Below, piece after piece: positions 8,529-16,087 of a stretch of 64,000 bases of DNA (position 1 is the first letter of the stretch; the number at the start of each line of letters is the position of its first letter). The stretch is from JBBDMC01 sp963826055 (GTDB lineage Bacteria > Pseudomonadota > Alphaproteobacteria > Rhizobiales > Kaistiaceae), in assembly GCA_963826055.1 (NCBI GenBank), contig CAWGVO010000007.1:124001-188000 (forward strand), read 5' to 3'. A model generated the notes under the pieces. The model was not told the origin of the DNA. It did no database searches and was given only the letters and a program-made list of their open reading frames with translations. The translations under genes were made by a program, and so were the position numbers.

Positions 8529-9866
8529 TCACACCCCCCGCACCTTCGGCTCGCCGCCCTCGTCCAGCATCAGCGCCGTCAGCGCCCACACCAGCGCGTC
8601 CAGCCGGTCGGGCGAGCGCCCGGCCGAGAGGCCGTCAGGCCCGAAGTCGCACATTTCGTCCTCCAGCTCCGGAAACGCGCCGACGTGGCGCACGCGCCCC
8701 TGGGCGTAGAGGGCCGACACCGGCTCGGCGCGCAGCCACTTGCCGCGCGTCGCCCGCACGGGCCTGACCGGCACGCCGGCATCGACCTCGTGCATCACCG
8801 CGGCCACCATGTCGCCGCCCTGGTTGATCTCGGCCACCAGCGCGTCGGCACCAAGCTGCCGGTAGAGGCGAAGTGCGGCTGCCGCCCACTGGTGCGGTTT
8901 AACCTCGGCCACCGTCCGGTCGGCGACGACATAGGCGATGCCGCCCGCATCCAGCCCGGCGGCGACGATGCCGCAGATGCCCGAGCGCTTCGAGGCCGGC
9001 GGATCGACCGCCACCACGATGCGCCGCAGCGCCGGATGCGTGCCGACCCGCAGGGCTTCGATGTCGCTCCGCTGCCAGAGCGCATCGGCGCGGTCCTCGA
9101 TCAGCTCGCCGTCCAGCTCCTGCCGGCCGAGGCGGGTGCCGGCATAGCGGCCGACCACCCGCGTCAGGAATGCCGGCGACAGGTGCCGGAGGTTGTCGCG
9201 GGTCGTCGCCCGCGTGACGATCGGTATCTTCCGCGGCGATCAGCCGGCGGATGAGCGGGATCGGCCGCGGCGTCGTGGTCACCACCTGGCGCGGCCGCGC
9301 GCCGAGGCGCAGGCCGAACTGGAGCATGTCCCACGTCGCCTCGGCGTTCCGCCATTTGCCCGCCTCGTCGCCCCAGGCCGCGGCGAACTGCGGCCCGCGC
9401 AGCGCCTCGGGGTCTTCCGACGAAAAGGCCTGGGCGATGACGCCCGTCCTCCACACCAGCCGCCGCCGCGAAGGCTGCCACGACGGCCGCTCGAAGGAGG
9501 CGTGCACGGCGAGGACGCCCGGAAACGCCCTCGATCATCACTTCGCGCACGTCGGCGAGCGTCTCGCCGACCAGCGCGATCGGCCCGGCGAGCGGCGTCT
9601 CACTGTCGAGCGCGATGTCGCGCACCCATTCGGCGCCGGTCCGCGTCTTGCCGGCGCCGCGGCCGCCGAGCACGAGCCACGTCAGCCAGTCGCCGTCGGG
9701 CGCCTTCTGATCGTCGCGGGCGGCGAAGTTCGCCCAGTCGGTGCGCGATCCGCTCCCGCCCGCCGGGCGGCAGCAGGCGCCACAGGTCGTCAAGGTCCCT
9801 CCCCTTCGCGAGCCCACCGCGCAATTCGCTCAGCCAGGTCCGCGTCAATGGTGTCACGGTCGGCAA
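8529..9866 (-). CDS. Terminase large subunit (GTA gp2-like), frame-interrupted
   Basis: The DNA-packaging motor. In order: LDDLWRLLPPGGRERIA, then Walker A region WLVLGGRGAGKTRTGAEW, VGETLADVREVMIEG, the ATPase middle SSEDPEALRGPQFAAAWGDE (the DE of Walker B), VTTTPRPIPLIRRL, and the nuclease half with IVVAVDPPAS, VAEINQGGDMV and SPDRLDALVWALTAL. Three one-base insertions (near 9735, 9525 and 9228) split it. The start is uncertain: the frame opens at 9866, but this overlaps the small terminase, and translation may begin nearer 9800. GTA terminases normally run about 430-450 residues, matching the joined length. Confidence 0.9.
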
Positions 9867-10290
9867 TCTCCGGCTCTTTGACGTTGGAGCCGGTGTCCCG
9901 ATCGAGCTCAGTCAGTGTGGTGAGGGTCCTCGCAAGCAGTCCGAGGGTGCGGGCGTCCTTCTCGGCAAGCCCCTCGTCGCCATCGCGCGCCCGCTTCTCC
10001 AGTCCGGTGAGCTGGCGGCCGACGGCGCGGTAGAGCCGCACGGCGAGCTTCGCCCGCCGGTCGCGGGAATCGAACGCGGCGCGCGGCACGCCGAGCGGCG
10101 GCGCGCCCGCCGGCCGCGGCCAGCCGTATTTCTGCACCCAGTTTTTCACCGTCGAGTCGGAGACATGCACGGCCGCCGCGATCGCCGTGAGCGGCATGTC
10201 GGTGCCGACGACGAGGCGGCGCGCCGCCTCCACCTTCTCGGGCGGGTAGCCGCCGCGCGGCGGCGCGCGACGGGCGCCCGGTGGCGTCAT
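9790..10290 (-). CDS. Small terminase-like HTH protein (GTA gp1-like)
   Basis: 166 residues from the ATG at 10290. After a basic start (PGARRAPPRGGYPPEKVEAA) comes a helix-turn-helix, LTAIAAAVHVSDSTVKNWV, followed by QKYGWPRPAG and a long helical C-terminus (LYRAVGRQLTGLEKRARD). This is the layout of small terminases that recognise DNA before packaging, and it lies directly upstream of the large subunit with a short overlap. A different frame upstream (MTDLAFHEGRAPPG, from 10393) may be a lost N-terminal part; this was not resolved. Confidence 0.7.
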   Translation of the reverse strand: MTPPGARRAPPRGGYPPEKVEAARRLVVGTDMPLTAIAAAVHVSDSTVKNWVQKYGWPRPAGAPPLGVPRAAFDSRDRRAKLAVRLYRAVGRQLTGLEKRARDGDEGLAEKDARTLGLLARTLTTLTELDRDTGSNVKEPEIADRDTIDADLAERIARWAREGEGP

Positions 10291-10456
10291 TGGCCGGCAA
10301 CAGCCGGACGGCAGGGCCGTGCGCCGGCGCCGGGTCGACACCGTTCGGCACGCCGGGTGGCGCCCGTCCTTCGTGGAAGGCGAGATCGGTCATCGCGGAA
10401 GTCTCAAGCTGGTCTCGGGCTGGTGCCAGGCTGAGTTCAGCTGGTCTCAGAAAAGA

Positions 10457-10494
10457 CGAAGCCCCCGGCGCGAGGAGACGCGCCAGAGGCTTCG
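10457..10494. terminator. Strong hairpin upstream of the terminase genes
   Basis: CGAAGCC-cc-CGGCGCG and CGCGCC-aga-GGCTTCG pair around a six-base loop. It lies between the IS630 element and the small terminase gene. There is no clear U-run, so it may be a terminator for leftward reading from the IS or a structured leader of the terminase transcript. Confidence 0.5.
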
Positions 10495-10619
10495 AAGTGA
10501 CGCCGCATCAACGGTGGATCGGGCGAAGGGAGGAGGTTTGCCCGTCGCCCACCTCTGCGACGTTAGCCGCAACATACCGAAGAGCGTCACGCTGTCAAGG
10601 AATATTTTCCTATTAGCGC

Positions 10620-11640
10620 GGATGACAAGGCAGGCTGATTTGGGTCTTACTCCGGGTCATAGCCTGCAGCCTGGAAGTAGTTTCGGCATTCGATTGGCGA
10701 GAACTGGTCGAGGCATTCGGCAATGACGGCCCACAACTCGTCGATGGTTCGCGCGGCGGCCTTGCGCAGGAGCGCCTTGAGCTTGGCAAAGGCCATCTCG
10801 ATCGGGTTGAAGTCGGGCGAATAGGGCGGCAGCAGGAAGAGGCTGGCGCCGGCCCTCTCGATCGCGGCGCGGATGCCGGTCACCTTGTGGGCGGGAAGAT
10901 TGTCCATGATGACAATGTCGCCGGGGGCGAGTTCCGGCACCAGAACCTGTTCGACGTAGGCGAGGAAGGCCGGGCCGTTCATGGCACCGTCGAGCAGCAT
11001 CGGCGCGGCCAGGCGGTCGAGCCGGAGCCCGGCGGTGAAGGTGGTGGTCTTCCAATGGCCGTGCGGGATCGAGGCCCGGCAGCGCTCGCCCTTCTTTGCT
11101 CGGCCGCAGAGCCGCGCCATCTTGGTCGAGGCAGAGGTCTCGTCGATGAAGATCAACTTGGCAGGGTCGAGATCGGGTTGACCGTCGAACCAGGCGCGCC
11201 GCCGGGCCTTCACATCCGGCCGTTGCTGCTCGCTGGCATGCGCTGTCTTTTTTTGTACGTGATGCCGCGCTTGTCGAGGAACATCCACACCGTCGAAGGT
11301 ACCGCCCGCACACCGCATTCTTGCGACAGCCGCTCGCCGATCTCGGTCAGCGTGATGTCCGGCGTCGCCTCGATCAGGCCGAGGATGAACCCCTCATGCG
11401 CATCCAGCTTCGAGCGCGATGGCTGGCCCTGCTTGCGGGCAACCGTCTCGCCGGTCTCGCGATAGCGCCGATACCACCTGCCTGAGGTCGAGATGCCGAC
11501 TTTGAACCGGCGCGCCGCCTCGCGCGTCGATAGCCCCTCCGAGATCGCCTGCAATCACCCGACCGCGAAGGTCCGAACTCAAGCTGCGCGTCATCATCAT
11601 CTCCCGGCAAATCACCCCAGGAGAGTGAATCAGACAACAA
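10620..11640 (-). mobile_element. IS630-family insertion sequence (approximate limits)
   Basis: Limits are set loosely around the transposase gene. I compared the flanks (about 10620-10650 and 11600-11640) and saw only partial inverted similarity (TGATTTGGG on the left, TGATTCAC on the complementary right), so terminal repeats and the TA target duplication are not established. The element separates the GTA-like cluster from the DUF1828 cassette. Confidence 0.6.
10647..11600 (-). CDS. IS630-family transposase, frame-interrupted
   Basis: A DDE transposase in three frame segments. The first, from one of three ATGs at 11594-11600, reads MTRSLSSDLRGRVI; after an extra G near 11552 comes QAISEGLSTREAARRFKVG (HTH) through ATPDITLTEIGERL. 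At a run of seven A near 11250 the frame slips by one and continues TAHASEQQRPDVKARR, LIFIDETSAST (first Asp/Glu), KTTTFTAGLR, VIMDNLPAHK (second Asp) and YSPDFNPIEMAFAKLK (Glu). All catalytic residues are present. The A-run slip could be programmed or an error in a homopolymer. Confidence 0.88.
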
Positions 11641-11786
11641 CCTCGGTGGAATCCCCATCCCGACTCTGCGTTCAGAGAAAACGCTCTAGCGGCAACAGGC
11701 AAGCGCATCGCGTCTTCTTGTGAATCATTCGCAACGGTCTTGCGGGTGCCGTGGCATCCGCGCAGCCGAGGCGGTAGGCTCACAAG

Positions 11787-12310
11787 ATGACGGGGAAGTA
11801 CGTCTCAGAATGTCAAGAGGCGGACGCCTTCTTGGCGGCTGCAAAGACCTTAGACGGCAATCTGCCCAAATGGGTGAAGGGCGTCTATCCGGATGAATTG
11901 CAGGCGTCATGGGGATTGGTCGAAAGCGGCGGTATCAGTCGTGGCGAACTCGTTTTCGTATCTCTCCTTCGCTCAGGACTGAACCGACCATCAATGTCTT
12001 GTTCGGTAAACGCTTGGTTTGGCGAGTGGATATCGTGCCTGACTATGTGTGGAAGCCAAACCCGCCGGAACTCCTGGAAATATGGCCTGCCGGCCGAAAT
12101 TCGTGGCTTCATGAGCATCGATGGTCTGACAATCGCGACCACGTCGAACACAACGGATTCCGGGATTTGCCGTATCGCCGGCCTTTAAGTTCGACAATCC
12201 GGCGGTTGCCACAAGCCCTGGCTGCGCTTGCGCCGGATATAAATTTGGTCCTAGGACATTCCGAGCGAGACTTTGACGTACCGCCGAAGAGTGATTTGTT
12301 CCAGTTTTGA
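11787..12310 (+). CDS. Unknown protein paired with the DUF1828-like gene, frame-interrupted
   Basis: Opens MTGKYVSECQEADAFLAAAK, KWVKGVYPDELQASWGLVES, then RGELVFVSLLRSGLNRP. One base change near 11990 moves to a frame reading TINVLFGKRLVWRVDIVP, DYVWKPNPPELLE, HEHRWSDNRDHV and ending PPKSDLFQF, about 173 residues in all. The join makes one plausible alpha/beta protein with conserved-looking Trp/His-rich stretches. It is followed 15 bases later by the DUF1828-like gene in the same direction, suggesting a two-gene unit. Base composition is less GC-rich than the neighbourhood. I do not recognise the family; a toxin, antitoxin or nuclease partner are only guesses. Confidence 0.5.
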
Positions 12311-12325
12311 AACGTTGGGTGCGCC

Positions 12326-13062
12326 ATGTCATGCGACGCTATCAAAGCTGCCTTAGCGCCGTTTCTCGAATGCGTCGAGACAACGGAGGGCGCTCGCGTA
12401 GTCACGCATTGCCTCTATCCATCGTTCAACCCCGTCGAAGTCTATGTCGTTAAGTACGGTGACGGGTATCGCGTTCACGATGGAGGCGGGGCAGATCGAG
12501 CAGCATGGGCGCACGGTCGCGACGAACTGCTCATCCGAAAGATGCTCGCTCGTTATGCATTGCGCTATCACGCAACCGCCAAAGAGGGTGTCATAGTGGC
12601 CGACGCCGCCGACACCTCTTGGCTCATGTCGGCAATCTTAGCTGTCGCTAACGCCTCAGCGGGCGCTGCGAATGCCACTGTCGAGCGTGTCATTGCGGCA
12701 GCAGAGATTGACCTTGTCGAACGCGTGTTTGGTGTTCTCAGGCACCGCTATGGCGAGAAGGAAATTGGTCGCAAGGTTCCGTGATCGGACAAAGCGGGAA
12801 GAAATATGACTTCGATTTCTCAATACCACGTCCGGACGGAACGCCGATCTTGATTGATACCGTTGTGCCGCATCACGTCTCGATAGCCCATAAATATGTG
12901 GCTTTTTCTGACGTGGCAGCCAGTGGAGAGGGCGACACTAAACGCTGGGCCGTTTTCGACAAGCCGCTTGAAGTTGATGATGCCTCGCTCATGCGGCAGG
13001 TGGCGACCCTCGTCCCATTCAAAAGTCTCGATAGCGTTGTGTCGAACGGTGTGGTGTTTTAA
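12326..13062 (+). CDS. DUF1828/DUF1829-like protein, split by a GTGA overlap
   Basis: The first part (152 residues) has the DUF1828-type core YPSFNPVEVYVVKYGDGYRV, with the typical VHDGGGADRAAW stretch (in that family an acidic, Gly-rich loop) and a helical end. It stops at TGA (12782-12784). A second reading frame begins at the overlapping GTG (12781) and gives SGKKYDFDFSIPRP, KYVAFSDVAASGEG and KRWAVFDKPLEVDDAS, resembling the DUF1829 C-terminal domain. In other bacteria both domains usually lie on one chain, so this is either one gene with a slipped base or two coupled genes. Function is unknown; family assignment is from remembered pattern only. Confidence 0.55.
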
Positions 13063-13087
13063 GCCGAGCGACAGATGCAAGCAAACC

Positions 13088-13145
13088 TGTAGCCCGGATG
13101 GAGCGTTAGCGAAATCCGGGGCACCGAGTCCAACATTCCCGGGTA
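13088..13145. repeat. REP-like palindromic repeat
   Basis: TGTAGCCCGGATGGAGCG followed by ttagcgaaatccggggcaccgagtcc. The CCGGATggagcgttagcgaAATCCGG arms pair. This sequence type is a common dispersed repeat in alphaproteobacteria and other Proteobacteria. It lies 25 bases after the DUF1829-like stop. Confidence 0.7.
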
Positions 13146-13589
13146 CGTCACCCCGCTCGACACCGCCCCGCGAATCGGAAACCTTCGCCCCCGTGACCTT
13201 GGGGGCGCGGGGTCCGACACGGCACCTCGGATAGAACCTCGCTGCACCGGGTCGCACCTTTGGCGCCCGCCCGCCGGCGGCAGTTGCAATGCGGCCGGCG
13301 GTCGACGTTCAGAGGTCGGGCCGGAGCGCGATCCGGAGCGCGGAACCGGCGGCCGGTGAAACCCGTGGACGGCGGCACTTTCCGTCCGGCGGGGCGGTGG
13401 GCGGGTCACCGTCTGCCGTGCGGGGCTTGCGGGGACCGACGGCGTAAACGCCCGGTTGACCCGCTTGCCCGGCGATGCCGCTGGCAAGGCCGCCGTCCGC
13501 TTCGGACCGGCGGCCGCCGGTGGAAATAGGGAGGCGTCGGCGAGGCTCGTCCTGCCGGCGCCTTTCCTTTTCAGGTGGCGTTCGCCGGC
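13146..13589. other. Non-coding, structured GC-rich stretch
   Basis: No convincing gene on either strand: open frames here are short and lack recognisable motifs. It contains several inverted repeats, the clearest being CCGCCGTCCG-ctt-CGGAC-c-GGCGG at 13490-13513. The last part is probably the 3' flank of the PEP-CTERM gene, and this hairpin could terminate its leftward transcript. Confidence 0.5.
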
Positions 13590-14384
13590 TCAGGCCCGGC
13601 GGCGCCGGCCGATGAAGCCGATGCCGGCGAGCGCGGAAACGAACAGCTCCAGCGAGGGCGGCAGCGGCGTGTCGGTGACCGCGAATTCGCCGTTGACGGC
13701 GAACATCGCGTTGCCGCCGGTCACCGCCGCCGGACCGGGCGGGTTGTAGTTCCCGCTGGCGCCGAAGGGCAAGACCCAGGCACTGCCCGTGAAGTGCGCG
13801 CTGATGCCGTCGCCGGCCGCCGGGCCCACGTCGGTGGCGCCGGCCGCGTTGGCGCCCGCCCAGTAGCCCCAGCCGATGGTGGTACCGCCCGATTCGTTGA
13901 GGTGGAAGCCGACCCAGTAGTCGCCGGCGGAGAGGTCGGCGTCGGGGATCGAGAAATCCACCTGAATGTAGTCGTAGGAATGGTTCTGCGGCACGAAGCC
14001 GAGGTCGGTCTCGTTCAGCGATGCCGCAGCCACCGTCCCCGAATAGAGAACGCCGCCCGGCACGAACGGTCCGCCTACCGCGACGCTGTCGCCGGACAGG
14101 ATGTACCAGTCGACCGAATCGAGGACTTCCGTATCCGGTGTGTAGTGCCGCACGGTGAACGACAGGGCGTTCGCCGTGGCGTCCTGCAAAAGTGTGAAAT
14201 TCTCCGCGCCGATGTAACCGACCGGAGCGAAAATAGCGCCGCCGCCGTTGTCGCCGCTGGCGTCCGGCGTCAGGTTGCCGGCAAGCGTCACCGCCCGGCT
14301 TTCGGTCGGTGCCATGATGGTGATGGCGGCGATGGCCGACAGGCCAACGAGCGCCGCCAGACGCGCGCGATATCTTCGTTTCAC
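13590..14384 (-). CDS. PEP-CTERM secreted protein
   Basis: 264 residues. It starts MKRRYRARLAALVGLSAIAA with a Sec signal peptide ending near ESRAV. The body is a beta-rich domain, with VDWYILSGDSVAVGGPFVPG, YDYIQVDFSIPDADLSAGDY and IGWGYWAGANAAG, resembling other PEP-CTERM choice-of-anchor proteins. The C-terminal signal is TPLPPSLELFVSALAGIGF then GRRRRA, which is PEP-CTERM-like with PLPP in place of VPEP. Such proteins are anchored or processed by an exosortase; none is seen here. This is the second such substrate in 7 kb. It lies downstream of redox cassette copy A and is uninterrupted. Confidence 0.8.
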   Translation of the reverse strand: MKRRYRARLAALVGLSAIAAITIMAPTESRAVTLAGNLTPDASGDNGGGAIFAPVGYIGAENFTLLQDATANALSFTVRHYTPDTEVLDSVDWYILSGDSVAVGGPFVPGGVLYSGTVAAASLNETDLGFVPQNHSYDYIQVDFSIPDADLSAGDYWVGFHLNESGGTTIGWGYWAGANAAGATDVGPAAGDGISAHFTGSAWVLPFGASGNYNPPGPAAVTGGNAMFAVNGEFAVTDTPLPPSLELFVSALAGIGFIGRRRRA

Positions 14385-14552
14385 GGAAACCCCCCGGGCC
14401 AGCGAACGTGCCGCGCCCGGATGCTACGCCGGCCGCCATTCGCGTGCAACGCCGGCTACCGCCAGCTTCCGCGCCGCCTGCGCTTCCAGCGCCGCGGCAA
14501 ATGCCGCCGGCTCCCGGTCCTCGGCGAGCGCGTCAGCCAGACCTGGTACGGC

Positions 14553-14980
14553 TCATTGCTGTGGCGTCTTCACGAAAGTCGCGAAGATATAGTCGACCAG
14601 AGCTTTGACCTCGTCGGCGGTGAAGATCGCCGGGAATCGTCACGCCCTCGGCGGGTCTCGACCCCACCGGCATGCCGTAGCATTCAACCTCGGTATAGGC
14701 GCCCTTCAGCCACGCTGGCATGGGCGTCCCCGGACGCCCGCAGCTCACGATCTCCACCATCGTCTCTTTGTCGAACGTGATGTTCCTGAGGCTGGGGCCA
14801 ACAGGGTAGTCGCCACCGTTGCCCCCCTGAGCCCTGCTACCATGACAATTGAAGCACCCGGCCCGGTTCCAGGCGTCTCTTGCCGACGGCGAGGTCCGAA
14901 CTGTCCTGCGCCAGGGCGGGGAAAGTCAGTCCGATACAGGCGGCAAGCGCCAGCATGGAGCCGCGCAGATGGCCGCGCAC
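14553..14980 (-). CDS. Small class I cytochrome c, cassette copy A, frame-interrupted
   Basis: A periplasmic electron carrier. A signal peptide (MLALAACIGLTFPALAQ) is followed by SSDLAVG, and after one extra A the heme site CFNCH. Then come GDYPVGPSLRNITFDKETM and the likely axial Met in GTPMPAWLKGAY; a further extra G precedes IFTADEVKALVDYIFATF and the end TPQQ. Joined length is about 141 residues, like copy B. The start is taken at the GTG at 14980, matching copy B. It lies just behind the Ig-like gene. Its presence beside a Tat flavoprotein suggests it accepts electrons from that enzyme. Confidence 0.78.
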
Positions 14981-14986
14981 GCCGCA

Positions 14987-15961
14987 TCATTCCAGCACCT
15001 GTGCGATGGATGGTTTCTGGTCGGACTGGCGGGCAAGAAGTGCTCTTGCCGTAGCTCTACAGCCATCAGGAGCCGGAGCTCGCGGGGTCTGGTCGCATCG
15101 AGATGATCCCGATAGGGCACGCGCTTGAGTCCGGAAGCATGCAGCAGATAATGGTCAGCCACCACCTTCATCCGTGCCACACCGTCTTCCCCGGTCGTGG
15201 CCCGGTAGGGACCCATGATGAGGTTGATCCCTTTGAGCGGCTGCACCGCTTTCCCGGTCGACGGCCTCAATGGTGATTTCATGGTCCGGCGCCGCGACCG
15301 TCCGGACGCGCATAGCCAGCGACCCCGGGGAATGCGCGATCCCGTTGTTCGAGCCGGCGGACTCCACCATCCACGGGTGCAGGCTGATGTCCGCTGGCGC
15401 TACAGCCCGGACCTCCGCGAAATAGAGTGCGCTGGTCCCCGGCCAGATCGCGTCGCCAAGCCTGCCTGAGGCAACGACGGTGCCGGCCTGGTCACGGACG
15501 ACGAAGCCGCGGTTGGCGAGGTTGCAACCGCACGAGCACGTGAGGCCGACGTGGAAGCTGAAGGCATCGCCGGCCATGACCGCCGAGGGGATATCCCAGG
15601 CGTTGAGATAGACGTCGTGGGCCTTGACGATGCAGCGGGCCTCGGCCCTGGCACCCGCATGGGCGACGCCGTCGCCCTCGGCGGGCGCCAGCACGGTGCT
15701 GTACCCGTATTCGCCGAGCTCGGTCGGGGCGGTGACGGAGATCTCTGCGCCGAAATCGTTGCCCTCGAGGGCTGCGAGCGGCGCGCTGCCAATCTCACGA
15801 CCGGCAGCGTCATGGAACGAAATCTGATCACCCGAAAGATCGTATTCTTCGGGACATTCCGCCACTGCTTTGAGGGTCAGCGCGGCGCCGGCATAGGCTT
15901 CCTCAGGCGAAATCGACAGGCTCAGGGAGACAGGGAAAAGAACGGCTTCCGGACTGGTCAT
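14987..15961 (-). CDS. Ig-like/Cna-B-like protein, cassette copy A, frame-interrupted
   Basis: About 325 residues from MTSPEAVLFPVSLSLSISP. It has three beta-sandwich-like parts: residues 8-100 (PEEAYAGAALTLKAVAECP to TAPTELGEYGYSTVLAPAE), residues 115-225 (NAWDIPSAVMAGDAFSFHVG to HPWMVESAGSNNGIAHSPG), and a last part (LKGINLIMGPYRATTGEDG, RMKVVADHYLLHASG) resembling Cna-B or carboxypeptidase-regulatory folds. Frame slips occur near 15270 and near the end, where an extra or missing base leads to PSIAQVLE. There is no signal peptide. It is a close match to copy B. Function unknown; it may be a binding or chaperone partner of the flavoprotein. Confidence 0.65.
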
Positions 15962-16043
15962 GGTTGGGGTCCTCACTCACAAACACTTTGGCCCGGTCGA
16001 TCCCGAACGGGCATTCCACCAGCGCCTTACACCGACAGAAGAC

Positions 16044-16073
16044 GTGCCGGCGGGCCACCCGGCCCGCCGGCAC
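16044..16073. promoter_or_regulatory. Perfect 13-bp hairpin between flavoprotein and Ig-like gene, copy A
   Basis: GTGCCGGCGGGCC-accc-GGCCCGCCGGCAC, starting 15 bases after the flavoprotein stop. There is no U-run. The identical sequence occurs at the same place in copy B. It could protect the upstream message from 3' decay or attenuate reading into the next gene. Confidence 0.65.
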
Positions 16074-16087
16074 CAAGCGCCGTAAGA

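Noticed and set aside
10600..11680. Terminal inverted repeats and TA duplication of the IS630 element
   Set aside because: Only short partial similarity could be aligned by eye; no exact ends were found.
14385..14552. Possible 38-residue peptide (LADALAEDREPAAFAAALEA...) between cytochrome A and the PEP-CTERM gene
   Set aside because: Codon pattern looks coding, but there is no start codon with a ribosome site, and it may be a remnant. Not enough to list.
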